The position numbers were made by a program, and so were the translations under genes. Shown here in pieces: positions 16,817-25,835 of a stretch of 40,417 nt of DNA. The DNA is from Pseudomonadota bacterium (GTDB lineage: Bacteria; Pseudomonadota; Gammaproteobacteria; Legionellales; Legionellaceae), in contig JAGVJN010000035.1 in assembly GCA_020051095.1 (NCBI GenBank), positions 1-40,417 on the forward strand, written 5' to 3'. Each line of letters starts with the position of its first letter. Position 1 is the first letter of the stretch. Under the pieces are notes generated by a model that did not search any database, had not been told where the DNA came from, and worked only from the letters and a program-made list of their open reading frames with translations.

Positions 16817-18634
16817 ATGGACGTATCAATTCTTTTTAAAATTTTTATTTTCCTAGCGTCTGCTTGCGTTATTGTTCCTATTGCCAATCGCTTCCGTTTA
16901 AGTTCCGTGATCGGTTATTTGCTGGTCGGTATAATCATTGGCCCCTATTGTTTAGGTATTCTGGGTGATGCAGAAGGCGTCATGAATATCGCTGAGTTTG
17001 GTGTGGTGATGATGCTCTTTCTTATTGGTTTAGAGCTCGAACCTTCCATGCTCTGGCGCTTACGCCATGCCATCATTGGCTTAGGCGGCCTCCAAGTCGT
17101 ACTAACCAGTCTTGCATTCACTGCAATTGGCATTGCTATCGGTTATCACTGGCAAATGAGTCTGGCTATTGGCATGGCGTTGGCATTATCGTCGACGGCC
17201 ATTGTGTTACAAACCTTGCAAGAAAATAATTTATTAAAAACCATGGAAGGCGAAAGTGCCTTCTCCGTCTTGCTTTTTCAAGATATCGCCGTTATTCCCA
17301 TTCTGATTATTCTGCCATTATTAGGCCTATCAACTGGCAATCATGCTAACTTGCATACCAATCATTTGCCATGGCATCTCACCGGTTGGCAACTTGCCTT
17401 GCTGGACTTAACCACCATCTCCTTGGTCATCCTTTCTGGCCGTTATTTATCTCGCTATTTATTTTTTATTATCGCAAAAACACACTTACGCGAATTATTT
17501 ACGGCATTTTCGCTAGCATTGGTTATAGGTATCGCGCTGTTAATGTTAACAGTTGGCTTATCACCTGCGCTTGGCGCATTTGTCGCCGGGGTTGTGTTAG
17601 CAAACTCGGAGTATAAAAAATCATTAGAAGCGGATATACAGCCCTTTAAAGGGTTGCTCTTAGGCTTGTTTTTTATCACAGTGGGCATGAGCATGAACCT
17701 CCCACTTCTGGCAACTCACCCTGGCAAGTTTTTGCTTGCACTGTTTGGGTTAATCAGTGTCAAACTCATCCTATTAATTGCGCTTGCCAGGCTGTTTAAG
17801 TTAACCCAATACCAATCGCTAGCATTTGCTTTCTTTTTAGCACAAGGTGGCGAATTTGCTTTTGTTTTATTGCAATATGCGCTGAGTTTGCACGTCATCA
17901 CCCCCGAAGTCAGCCGCTTTTTTACGCTAACGGTGGCTTTATCCATGGCAACAACGCCTTTTGTTATTCTGTTTTACCAGAAATATATTGAGCCTAATAT
18001 CTTGTTTAATCTCCCAGCCAGTGATTTTGATAAAATCAGTGAAAAACATCCCATTATACTAGCTGGCTATGGTCGGTTTGGCCAAATAATAGGCCGTTTT
18101 CTCAATGCCCAAGGAATCCATATAACGGTATTAGAAAAAGATCCTGAACAAATCAAATTATTACGAAAATTTGGTTATCACGCATGGTATGGAGACGCAT
18201 CACGACCAGAACACCTTGCCAATGCAGGTGCTGAAAACGCGAAATTATTAATCGTTGCTATCGGAAATGCCACCGTAAATTTGGAGGTTGTCCGACTGGC
18301 GAAACAACTCTATCCTAACTTAAAAATCTATGCCCGCGCGCGCAATCGGCGCCATGCCTATGAGTTGCACCGCGCAGGCGTCAATTACTTTAAACGAGAA
18401 TTATTTGACTCTTCCTTAAGTATGGCTGAGAAGATCTTGCGCGATCTTGCCTATTCCCCTGCTGAAATTGAACGAAAAGCGAAGGCGTTTACCAAACATG
18501 ACAACGAAACATTAGAAAAATCGTTTGAATTTTTCGACCAAGAAAAAGAAATCATTAACTTAAACCAAAAGGCAAAAGGCGAACTTGCGCAGCTGTTAGA
18601 TGAAGCAGGGCGAATTCAAGAAACTGCAATCTAA
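16817..18634 (+). CDS. Kef-type K+/H+ antiporter (CPA2 family)
   Basis: Inner-membrane monovalent cation:proton antiporter, 605 aa. The first 390 residues hold about 12 membrane segments typical of CPA2 transporters. A Rossmann-type TrkA-N/RCK domain starts near residue 408 (HPIILAGYGRFGQIIGRFL), with an acidic residue closing the second beta strand (VLEKD). In the family this domain senses NAD(H) or glutathione adducts. A charged C-terminal helix follows. It most resembles KefB/KefC or YbaL; which one is not decidable here. Its 3' end overlaps the convergent EEP-hydrolase gene by four bases. Confidence 0.92.
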   Translation: MDVSILFKIFIFLASACVIVPIANRFRLSSVIGYLLVGIIIGPYCLGILGDAEGVMNIAEFGVVMMLFLIGLELEPSMLWRLRHAIIGLGGLQVVLTSLAFTAIGIAIGYHWQMSLAIGMALALSSTAIVLQTLQENNLLKTMEGESAFSVLLFQDIAVIPILIILPLLGLSTGNHANLHTNHLPWHLTGWQLALLDLTTISLVILSGRYLSRYLFFIIAKTHLRELFTAFSLALVIGIALLMLTVGLSPALGAFVAGVVLANSEYKKSLEADIQPFKGLLLGLFFITVGMSMNLPLLATHPGKFLLALFGLISVKLILLIALARLFKLTQYQSLAFAFFLAQGGEFAFVLLQYALSLHVITPEVSRFFTLTVALSMATTPFVILFYQKYIEPNILFNLPASDFDKISEKHPIILAGYGRFGQIIGRFLNAQGIHITVLEKDPEQIKLLRKFGYHAWYGDASRPEHLANAGAENAKLLIVAIGNATVNLEVVRLAKQLYPNLKIYARARNRRHAYELHRAGVNYFKRELFDSSLSMAEKILRDLAYSPAEIERKAKAFTKHDNETLEKSFEFFDQEKEIINLNQKAKGELAQLLDEAGRIQETAI

Positions 18635-19395
18635 AGATAAAATTGAGCATATAATGGCAAGTGATCCGAGAGCATTCGCCAAGGCTTGCCACTTAAACAT
18701 TGTACCGACGCCACTTGCATTCCCCGGAAATAGATTCTGTCGATACACAAGGAAGGTCGAATGGCTGGGAACGAACGTGCATGATCGCCTTGCATGTAAG
18801 AAAAAGCTTCTTCAATACCCAGTTCAACGCGTAATGGTATCGAAAGCTGCTGGCGCCAATCATTAAAATCCCCCGCCATGATTAATGGTTCGCCTTCTGG
18901 TACAGTTTCAGCAATCCGAGCCATCAACGCTTTAGCTTGTTCCTTTCGTTCTGCCTTAAACAATCCCAGATGCACACAAAGCAAATGCACGGGTTTAGAT
19001 ACGGTTTCATCAATGTTGACCTGCGCATGCAATATGCTACGAGACGCCCGATTATAGGAGGATAGATTGATATTTTCATGCGAGTCGATGATATGTTGAC
19101 TTAATATGGCATTACCATGATGACCTGATTGATACACTGCATTTTTAGCGTATAGGTGATAAGGCCAACCGTTTTCTGCCATAAATTCAGTTTGAGGACT
19201 TTCTGGCCAAGCTTCGATCCGTTTTTCACGGCGTTTATGTTCCCCTTGGACTTCTTGTAGAAAAATGAAATCCGGCGACATGGTATTTAATGCCTGCCGC
19301 ATTTCAGGCAATAAGAAGCGCATTCGCCCTACACCAAATCCCTTATGGATATTATAGGTAATGATCGAGAGTTGCTGTTTCGTCATTTCAGTCAT
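18631..19395 (-). CDS. Endonuclease/exonuclease/phosphatase-family hydrolase
   Basis: Metal-dependent phosphoesterase fold (EEP superfamily), 254 aa. The family residues are visible: N15 in ITYNIHKG, the metal-binding Glu in FLQEVQ, GDFNDW in the middle and the C-terminal SDHLPLYAQ. Relatives include DNA repair nucleases, lipid phosphatases and sphingomyelinases; the substrate is not apparent. There is no signal peptide. The stop overlaps the stop of the antiporter gene in convergent orientation. ATG at 19395 or 19386 are both possible starts; no clear ribosome-binding site decides. Confidence 0.85.
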   Translation of the reverse strand: MTEMTKQQLSIITYNIHKGFGVGRMRFLLPEMRQALNTMSPDFIFLQEVQGEHKRREKRIEAWPESPQTEFMAENGWPYHLYAKNAVYQSGHHGNAILSQHIIDSHENINLSSYNRASRSILHAQVNIDETVSKPVHLLCVHLGLFKAERKEQAKALMARIAETVPEGEPLIMAGDFNDWRQQLSIPLRVELGIEEAFSYMQGDHARSFPAIRPSLCIDRIYFRGMQVASVQCLSGKPWRMLSDHLPLYAQFYL

Positions 19396-19549
19396 ATCGT
19401 TGATTCAAATAATGGGTTTGATAATTTATTATTTACAAACGAATTATCAACAGCCATTATGATCATAGCGTACTTTTGTGTTTTTAGCAGATACTTTTTC
19501 AAGGGTTATCGCTTTTGCATATAATCCCATAAACCCGGTAATCACTATC

Positions 19550-20386
19550 ATGACAGACTTAACCGTTGAAATACCTGGATTCACCATTGCATGCCGAACC
19601 TGGGGACATAAAGACAATCCTGTATTAATTGCCCTTCACGGATGGTTAGACAACGCAAATTCATTTAAACCTATCGCGCCTATGCTGTCTAAAAACTATT
19701 ATGTGGTGGCTATTGATTTACCAGGACATGGGTTATCATCGCACCTGCCCCAAGGGTGTCACTACCATTTTGTCGATGGCATTTTCACCCTATTTGATGC
19801 GATAGAAGCATTAGGGTATCGACAGTTCAATCTACTTGGCCATTCCATGGGTGCCTGCTTATCTAGTTTAATTGCAGGTGTTGCCCCAGAGCGAATTGAC
19901 CAGTTATTTTTAATTGAAGGATTGGGCCCCTTCTCGGCCCCTGAGCAAACGTGTAGCGAGCAATTATCGCGTTATTTAAGCCATCATAATAGCGGTGCTA
20001 GTCAGGTTATCCGCCCATACGACACCATCGAGGATGCGGCGAAAGCAAGAGCTAAACGGGGTCATATTTCAGTTGAGTTAGCTAAAATACTGTGTGAGCG
20101 AGGCGTTAGCATCTCTTCAGGACAATATATTTGGTGCCATGACCGACGATTAGTCACACCAACCCCCTTGTATTTAACCGAAGGGCAAATTCTAAGTTGC
20201 TTAGCTAACATCACCGCCTCAACACGACTGATTTGGGCCAATGAGGGATTTGAATATAATCAAACGATGATGGCCAAACGAATCAAAACTGTCCCTAACC
20301 TAAAGCAATACCACCTCAAAGGTGGCCATCACATCCATATGGAACATCCACATGCTGTGGCAGAAATTATATTGGCGAATGAATGA
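19550..20386 (+). CDS. Alpha/beta-hydrolase (esterase-like)
   Basis: Cytoplasmic alpha/beta-hydrolase fold enzyme, 278 aa from the ATG at 19550. The oxyanion motif HGWLDNANSF is at residues 30-39. The nucleophile is S99 in GHSMGACLSS. The C-terminal catalytic histidine is in GGHHIHMEHP. It resembles small carboxylesterases; substrate unknown. The longer frame from 19478 adds 24 residues that do not fit the family start. A hairpin shared with the convergent protease gene follows. Confidence 0.85.
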   Translation: MTDLTVEIPGFTIACRTWGHKDNPVLIALHGWLDNANSFKPIAPMLSKNYYVVAIDLPGHGLSSHLPQGCHYHFVDGIFTLFDAIEALGYRQFNLLGHSMGACLSSLIAGVAPERIDQLFLIEGLGPFSAPEQTCSEQLSRYLSHHNSGASQVIRPYDTIEDAAKARAKRGHISVELAKILCERGVSISSGQYIWCHDRRLVTPTPLYLTEGQILSCLANITASTRLIWANEGFEYNQTMMAKRIKTVPNLKQYHLKGGHHIHMEHPHAVAEIILANE

Positions 20387-20406
20387 AGTTGCTGGCGTGA
20401 AGTCAA

Positions 20407-20427
20407 GGGCTACTCATTGAGTAGCCC
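20407..20427. terminator. Bidirectional terminator between hydrolase and M4 protease
   Basis: Perfect 10-bp inverted repeat GGGCTACTCA-T-TGAGTAGCCC between two convergent genes, 20 bases after one stop and 24 from the other. It is G+C-rich at the base. T-runs on either side are poor, so efficiency is uncertain. Confidence 0.6.
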
Positions 20428-20450
20428 CTCTATCACTCATGATTGGTTGA

Positions 20451-22073
20451 TTAACCATTCTTTGAACAGTTTTCTACTTTGATGGTAACTTGATTGAGTG
20501 CATCGATGACATCATCTTGGTTATAGCCCAAATCCTGAGCAGACCAATAGATGCCACAACCGCCTTCATCAAAATTGGAATACGGTGTCCAATAGTCCAT
20601 GTTTGCTTTAACCATCACATCAAAGGCTTTTTGCGCATCCCAGCCCGGTTTTGTTGCGATTAAATAAAACAATCGATTGAATACACCACTGGAATAGTGC
20701 ACATCCAACCCACCATAATAGTCATCCGCCGTATTGATTGAAGTGCCATCACGACTTGGGTTATCCATGTAACGTAAAGCTTCTTCGCCAAAAGCGTCTT
20801 TGACAATTTCAGATCCAATCATCCAAGTCTCTTTACCGACTGAATAATGTTCAGCAGCCATTGCGGCCATATCTGAGAAAGACTCATTCATGCCACCTGA
20901 TTGACCAAAGTAGTATAAATCAGAATGTTGCTCAGTAAATCCATGGCTGATTTCATGCGCACCTACCCCTAATGATACCAAAGGATACAACCATGAGCCA
21001 CCATCACCGAATGTCATTTTCTTGCCATCCCAGAAAGCATTTTCATAGTTTCGGCTGTAATGGACGCGCATTACTAATTGCATGGGAGAACCATCGTAAT
21101 TGGTTAATACTTCTAAGTTATACCAATCTTTGTACATGTATTTAATAACCATGCCCGCATACATTGCATCATTTATAGGTGAATAAGCGCCATTGATTTC
21201 GTCATACCCGTCATTATTAACGCCCGTCCAAAAATAATTTTGCGACAATTGTTGCTCAATGGTGCAGGGGAATGTGGCAGCATCCAACGAATGGGAAGTG
21301 CGCCCTTCCATATCAACCACTTTAATGTCAGGCGTTTCCATGAAGCAAGTTTGAGACTCGGCATCCCGCGTAATATCTAAGGCTGGCAATTCTTTACCAA
21401 ACTCCGTCTTACCAACTTTAACATTACCGCCGAATCCAAGCCCTTTTACCGGTTCATGAATGGTTTTCAGATTATTCCATTGCACAAATGGTTTGAACGT
21501 ATTGGCATCGATAATAGCCGTTGGACGTGCCGGTATCTTATCGGGATAAGAAATCAATACGCTGACTTCATAGGCCCAATGTGCTTTATTTTTATCATCA
21601 ATATAAACCATTGGTGTGACTGATTCTTCACTTAACGACTCACCAGCATAGGCCTTTAAAAAGGTTTTCAAAGCAACGTTGGCGTTGCTATGGAACGATT
21701 GATTTGGCTCACCCAATTCATTGGCAAGATTTGCATAAAGTCGGCCATTCATCTTAGCAGGCTGCGCTCCGGTTAACGAAAGCTTATCCATTGCTTTCCC
21801 ATGAAATATGGCATGGCCACCGAATACTTTTACGCCATGATAATATTGCTGATAGCGAGCATGGGTAATTTTGTTTTTGTCGATATGCTTTTTCAAGAAT
21901 TGAATTGCATTTTTATCCATTTTCAGTTGTTGCGTATCGGCAATCGAAAATTGAGTCCGTATTTGATTAAACGAAGCTTTATGTAAATCGATTTGCGTTG
22001 CTGCGACTGATGCGGTTGAAAATCCAATACCTATTGCTAAAGCAAGGGGGGAAAGTTTGAGTGTGTAGTGCAT
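20451..22073 (-). CDS. proA: Secreted M4 zinc metalloprotease (ProA/Msp-like)
   Basis: Exported thermolysin-type endopeptidase, 540 aa, close to L. pneumophila ProA/Msp (about 543). The signal peptide is residues 1-25. An FTP/PepSY-type propeptide runs to about residue 205. The zinc site is H373-E-I-S-H377 with E397 in GGMNESFSD, and the catalytic histidine is H459 in DVHYSSGVFNR. In Legionella this protease is a major type II-secreted exoprotein with cytolytic and proteolytic activity. AGGAG lies before the ATG, and two short hairpins lie in the leader. Assignment to ProA rather than a paralogue rests on length and overall similarity. Confidence 0.9.
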   Translation of the reverse strand: MHYTLKLSPLALAIGIGFSTASVAATQIDLHKASFNQIRTQFSIADTQQLKMDKNAIQFLKKHIDKNKITHARYQQYYHGVKVFGGHAIFHGKAMDKLSLTGAQPAKMNGRLYANLANELGEPNQSFHSNANVALKTFLKAYAGESLSEESVTPMVYIDDKNKAHWAYEVSVLISYPDKIPARPTAIIDANTFKPFVQWNNLKTIHEPVKGLGFGGNVKVGKTEFGKELPALDITRDAESQTCFMETPDIKVVDMEGRTSHSLDAATFPCTIEQQLSQNYFWTGVNNDGYDEINGAYSPINDAMYAGMVIKYMYKDWYNLEVLTNYDGSPMQLVMRVHYSRNYENAFWDGKKMTFGDGGSWLYPLVSLGVGAHEISHGFTEQHSDLYYFGQSGGMNESFSDMAAMAAEHYSVGKETWMIGSEIVKDAFGEEALRYMDNPSRDGTSINTADDYYGGLDVHYSSGVFNRLFYLIATKPGWDAQKAFDVMVKANMDYWTPYSNFDEGGCGIYWSAQDLGYNQDDVIDALNQVTIKVENCSKNG

Positions 22074-22090
22074 AAAAAACTCCTTGTCAT

Positions 22091-22137
22091 AGTTCTTGGA
22101 CAGAACTCATAGCCCAATCCGTGTGTTCGATGAACAC
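22091..22137 (-). promoter_or_regulatory. Two small inverted repeats in the M4 protease leader
   Basis: AGTTCT-TGGAC-AGAACT at 22091-22107 and GTGTTC-GAT-GAACAC at 22123-22137 lie 18 to 64 bases upstream of the start codon. Both are perfect. They could be RNA hairpins controlling translation or stability, or binding sites for a regulator that recognises a GTTC/GAAC core. Confidence 0.4.
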
Positions 22138-22600
22138 TTGATATGGCTGAAAAAACTATCACGGTCCAATATACCCAAGTTAATCCAGACCAAACCCAAC
22201 TAAGCTACCACAAAAAAATTTTAATTAAAACAGCGTTATTCCAACATTTGCGAACAAAATGATGCTCGCATCGATTTCAAAATGATAAAAAGCAAAGGCA
22301 CTGCTTAACAAAAATGCCACTATCTCATTCGAAACGAAGAATCATTTTGTTTAACTGTTAAATGAAAGACGTTAAATCCGGGTAAATTCAGCCACAAAAA
22401 TGTCAAATTCTGATTAAGACTAGTAACACCTAATGTTCACAAAAAGTAAATCATTGCGCTGACATTTTTCTTATTATCAACCAACCCAATTTAATTTATA
22501 GCACATTCTGAGAAATGCAAACGTTATTTTGTGATTTTTTTCTTCGCATGGGACAAAAAATTACCTCAATTGAATACGGGCATGTGTTTGATCAAAGCCC
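22138..22600. other. Long non-coding gap upstream of two divergent genes
   Basis: About 600 bases separate the M4 protease and sua5 starts. This stretch has no convincing reading frame, ribosome-binding site or large repeat. It is AT-rich with many A/T runs and presumably holds upstream control DNA for the protease. Confidence 0.4.
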
Positions 22601-22603
22601 AGC

Positions 22604-22631
22604 TTGAATTCAAACGTTACTTGGGTATAAT
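22604..22631 (+). promoter_or_regulatory. Candidate sigma-70 promoter of the sua5 gene
   Basis: TTGAAT at 22604-22609, a 16-base spacer and a perfect TATAAT at 22626-22631. Transcription would begin about 43 bases before the ATG at 22681. Confidence 0.5.
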
Positions 22632-22680
22632 AGGTTATCGATTTTGTAAGTCCTAACCCACTACTATTTGCTATCAATTC

Positions 22681-23637
22681 ATGAGTCATATTACCACTAA
22701 CATCCAATCAGCTATTGAAAATTTACGTTTAGGCCACCCCGTTGCCTTACCAACGGAAACCGTTTATGGTCTAGCTGCTAATGCTCAAAATGAATCGGCT
22801 ATTCGGGCGGTATTTACATTAAAAAATAGACCATTGGACCACCCATTAATTCTCCATGTTGCCCCTGAATGGGATCTTACACAGTGGATAACAGATATTC
22901 CTGACTATGCAAAAAAATTGATGGATGCCTTTTGGCCAGGGCCTCTGACGTTTGTCCTCAATTGTGATGAGTCTAAAATTCCAGCGCTCGTGCGCGGTGG
23001 ACAAGCAAGCGTTGCTGTTCGCAGCCCAAATCATCCTGTTTTTTTAGCATGTCTTCGCCAATTTGGTTCGCCGTTGGTTGCGCCATCTGCCAATCCCTAT
23101 GGAAAAGTGAGCCCAACAACTGCCGAGCATGTAGCGGATAGTTTCACTAACGCATCGTTATTAATTGTGGATGGCGGCCGCTGTGAAATCGGCATCGAGT
23201 CGACCATTATTGATGCGCGAAAAGACAATGGATTTCAAATTCTCCGTCATGGGCACATCAAAGAAACGGATATCAATCAAGTCGTTGCAATAGCCACACT
23301 TAAATCCGATAATCCGCTAAGAGTATCTGGGCGACTTAACGATCATTATCAACCCCAAAAGCCTTTGTTTACCTTTGAAACGGATGAGCAAAGACAAGTA
23401 CTGCTTGCCAAACACAATCCGCTTTTATACCTAATCGATTACGAAAACCCAGGACTTATTGAACCAACGTTATTTTTTAAGTGGCCTCAATCTGCTGAAC
23501 AAGCAGCCTATGAGCTTTATTATCAATTGAGAGTCGCCGACAAATCAAAGGCCTTAGCCATTGCAATTCGTCTTCCTCCTTTGGATGCCAATTGGTCTGC
23601 TGTTTACGAAAGAATCTTAAAAGCAAGTCAGAAATAA
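22681..23637 (+). CDS. Threonylcarbamoyl-AMP synthase (Sua5 type)
   Basis: Enzyme making threonylcarbamoyl-AMP from threonine, bicarbonate and ATP, the first step of t6A modification of ANN-decoding tRNAs. The YrdC/Sua5 domain fills residues 1-200, with PTETVYGLAANA, the KNRPLDHPLI segment and SANPYGKVSPTTAEHV. A C-terminal Sua5 domain extends to residue 318. This is the longer Sua5 form rather than the short YrdC/TsaC form usual in enterics. There is no good Shine-Dalgarno. It is a single-gene unit with its own terminator. Confidence 0.93.
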   Translation: MSHITTNIQSAIENLRLGHPVALPTETVYGLAANAQNESAIRAVFTLKNRPLDHPLILHVAPEWDLTQWITDIPDYAKKLMDAFWPGPLTFVLNCDESKIPALVRGGQASVAVRSPNHPVFLACLRQFGSPLVAPSANPYGKVSPTTAEHVADSFTNASLLIVDGGRCEIGIESTIIDARKDNGFQILRHGHIKETDINQVVAIATLKSDNPLRVSGRLNDHYQPQKPLFTFETDEQRQVLLAKHNPLLYLIDYENPGLIEPTLFFKWPQSAEQAAYELYYQLRVADKSKALAIAIRLPPLDANWSAVYERILKASQK

Positions 23638-23667
23638 AACCCCTCAACGGCTCTTTTGAGGGGTTTT
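23636..23667 (+). terminator. Rho-independent terminator of the sua5 gene
   Basis: Perfect 12-bp stem AAAACCCCTCAA / TTGAGGGGTTTT with an 8-base loop, beginning in the stop codon, with the 3' arm ending in TTTT. It directly abuts the MITE-like element that follows. Confidence 0.85.
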
Positions 23668-23792
23668 CAGGACTTACGAAAAACTCCAAGGTCGAGGCAA
23701 AAAAAGTTGTTAAAGAGGGAGTTTAGATTAACTAAATGACCGAATTAAAAACTCTTTTTAACGAAGAGATTGGGGTTTTTCGTAAGTTCTGA
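23667..23792. mobile_element. 126-bp MITE-like element
   Basis: The ends 23667-23688 and 23771-23792 are 22-bp inverted repeats (TCAGGACTTACGAAAAACTC and so on) with two mismatches. Further inward, GTTGTTAAAGAG and CTCTTTTTAAC continue the pairing imperfectly, so most of the element could fold into one long hairpin. There is no reading frame. TTT borders both sides but is too simple to call a target duplication. A partial copy lies at 34219-34244. Confidence 0.75.
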
Positions 23793-23836
23793 TTTTAAAA
23801 TCGAAGTTACTTTTCAATTGTGCGTTTGAAGATGTG

Positions 23837-25822
23837 CTAGGGAATGTCGCTAGTAACCCGCTTTTTAATCCAAATTGCCAGTCCCATTGTGAAGATGAGC
23901 GCTAATAACAATCCTGGCGTCTTCCAGCCAGGACCCGCTACCATCAAAGCATCAGGGCTGTGCCATATTGAAAACGGGATGGCTAGGCAAACATCCATAA
24001 GCGCTGAGCCTGCTACCAACCCACAGGCTATAAGCACAGCTCGCTGCATCCGATTAGTGTGGTTGGTTGAGTTTTTACTTTGCTTTGCTAATGCGGATTT
24101 GATCCACCTTGCCATCATGCCTCCGAAAAAAATTGGCACGGAGGAACTCATGGGTAAATACATGCCAATGGCAACACCAAGGATGGATAATTTTATCCAG
24201 CGCCGTAATTGCAAAAGTTTATCGAGCACAAGGATCCAAACGATAATCCCTGCGCCGATCAATAACGTACTCCAAGGGAGTGTGTGGGTAAAGACAGCCT
24301 TGCTGATAGCTGCCAGCAACACCGCCGTTGGTGCTGGTAAAGTTTGACTGACATCCATACTTGCATCCGGCACCACGCCAGCAATCCCATACACATAAAA
24401 CATCAACTGCATAACCGGTGGTATCACTAACGAAGAAACAAGCACGCCCAACAGTAACATTAATTGTTGCCGCCAAGGAGTAGCCCCAACGAGAAAGCCG
24501 ACTTTGAGATCCTGTGAGTTATCATTGGCAATTGCAGCAATACCCGTGACAACGGAGCCAATGATGATAGTGATTGCTTCACCTGCCTGCAACTGTTCCT
24601 CGTTAAAAGGAAGGGGAAGATGGTGATTCATCCAACTCAATAAACCCCAGGCTGCCATCAACATACCTGCAATCACAACCGAGCTACCAGGGCTGGCGGT
24701 CACTCCGACCATTGCTGAAAAATAGGCTGTCATTGCCGAAAATAAAAACCCAATAACTAGCACATAAGCAATGGCCAATACCGTCAATATTAAACTGGCA
24801 TTATCCGCACCCATCTGGTGAACCGGAAACAAATAATAAAATAGAAAACCCATTAAAACAGTGGTCAATACAATGCCAATCAATAAATAGAATAGGGGAA
24901 TATCTTGATCAACTCGAGTATAAGGAGACTGTCCAAATCGGCCAATACGACGTAAAGAATGTCTGACATTGTCAAGTAATGGTGGCAATAGCTTCACAAA
25001 AGTCCATATGCCTGCAAAAATCATAGCACCTATCCCTAAATAGCGCATATGCTCATTCCACAAGATCGCAGCCGCCTCACTCGCAGAAGTGAATTTGGTT
25101 AGATCAACCCATTGGGGACTTAAAATAGGAAAGGCAATAACCCAACTGATTAAAGCGCCAATCAGAATGCTGATGGCCATATCAAAACCAACCAAAAATC
25201 CAGCACCAATCATGGTTGCTGAAAATCCCGCTCCCAGGCCCACAATGGATCGACCCGTGATAAACCAGACTTGCCAACTGTTGGCAACGACTTTTAAGCC
25301 CACTTGGCAAAGCTCGATCGCAGCACCTATCAAGCCGCCCAAACCGATATCGCTGACCCCTTTACTGGCATCGCTGGTCTTTAAAACTTCGGCAATGGCT
25401 CTTCCTTCTGGGAAATTTAAGTTTTTATCATTGACCAAAATTCTTCGAAAAGGAATGGAAAATAACACCCCTAAAACGCCTCCGATTAAGGCGATTAAGC
25501 AATTTGTCCAATAATCAAAATGATGCCAATAGCCAATCACGATGAGAGCTGGAATGGTATAGACGATACCACCAGCAATGGCCTCTCCTGCAGAAGCTGC
25601 TGTTTGCACACAATTGTGTTCTAAAATAGTCGGTTGTTTAAAAAAACGTAAAACCCCCATGGAAATGATCGCAGCAGGAATGGAGGCCGAGGTTAAAATA
25701 CCTAGCTTAAGGGCAAGATAGGCATTGGAAGTGGCTAATAGGATGGTCAGCAAAATCGCTAAAACGATCACCCGCAGTGTAATTTCAGGGATTGGGCTTC
25801 CTGTCGACTGATGATTTATCAT
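23837..25822 (-). CDS. OPT-family oligopeptide transporter
   Basis: Polytopic inner-membrane transporter of 661 aa with about 16 hydrophobic segments. The OPT signature NFPEGRAIAEVLK follows the fourth or fifth segment. Bacterial OPT proteins are predicted to take up small peptides by proton symport; substrate is not known here. I use the ATG at 25822 (MINHQSTGSPIPEITLR), 13 bases after the hutI stop, rather than a TTG at 25867 that overlaps hutI. It is the last gene of the SDR-hutI-OPT operon. Confidence 0.9.
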   Translation of the reverse strand: MINHQSTGSPIPEITLRVIVLAILLTILLATSNAYLALKLGILTSASIPAAIISMGVLRFFKQPTILEHNCVQTAASAGEAIAGGIVYTIPALIVIGYWHHFDYWTNCLIALIGGVLGVLFSIPFRRILVNDKNLNFPEGRAIAEVLKTSDASKGVSDIGLGGLIGAAIELCQVGLKVVANSWQVWFITGRSIVGLGAGFSATMIGAGFLVGFDMAISILIGALISWVIAFPILSPQWVDLTKFTSASEAAAILWNEHMRYLGIGAMIFAGIWTFVKLLPPLLDNVRHSLRRIGRFGQSPYTRVDQDIPLFYLLIGIVLTTVLMGFLFYYLFPVHQMGADNASLILTVLAIAYVLVIGFLFSAMTAYFSAMVGVTASPGSSVVIAGMLMAAWGLLSWMNHHLPLPFNEEQLQAGEAITIIIGSVVTGIAAIANDNSQDLKVGFLVGATPWRQQLMLLLGVLVSSLVIPPVMQLMFYVYGIAGVVPDASMDVSQTLPAPTAVLLAAISKAVFTHTLPWSTLLIGAGIIVWILVLDKLLQLRRWIKLSILGVAIGMYLPMSSSVPIFFGGMMARWIKSALAKQSKNSTNHTNRMQRAVLIACGLVAGSALMDVCLAIPFSIWHSPDALMVAGPGWKTPGLLLALIFTMGLAIWIKKRVTSDIP

Positions 25823-25835
25823 AAAAACATGGACC

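Noticed and set aside
23844..24347. 167-aa plus-strand frame opposite the OPT transporter
   Set aside because: Antisense to a well-supported membrane protein; it is open because of the transporter's codon pattern.
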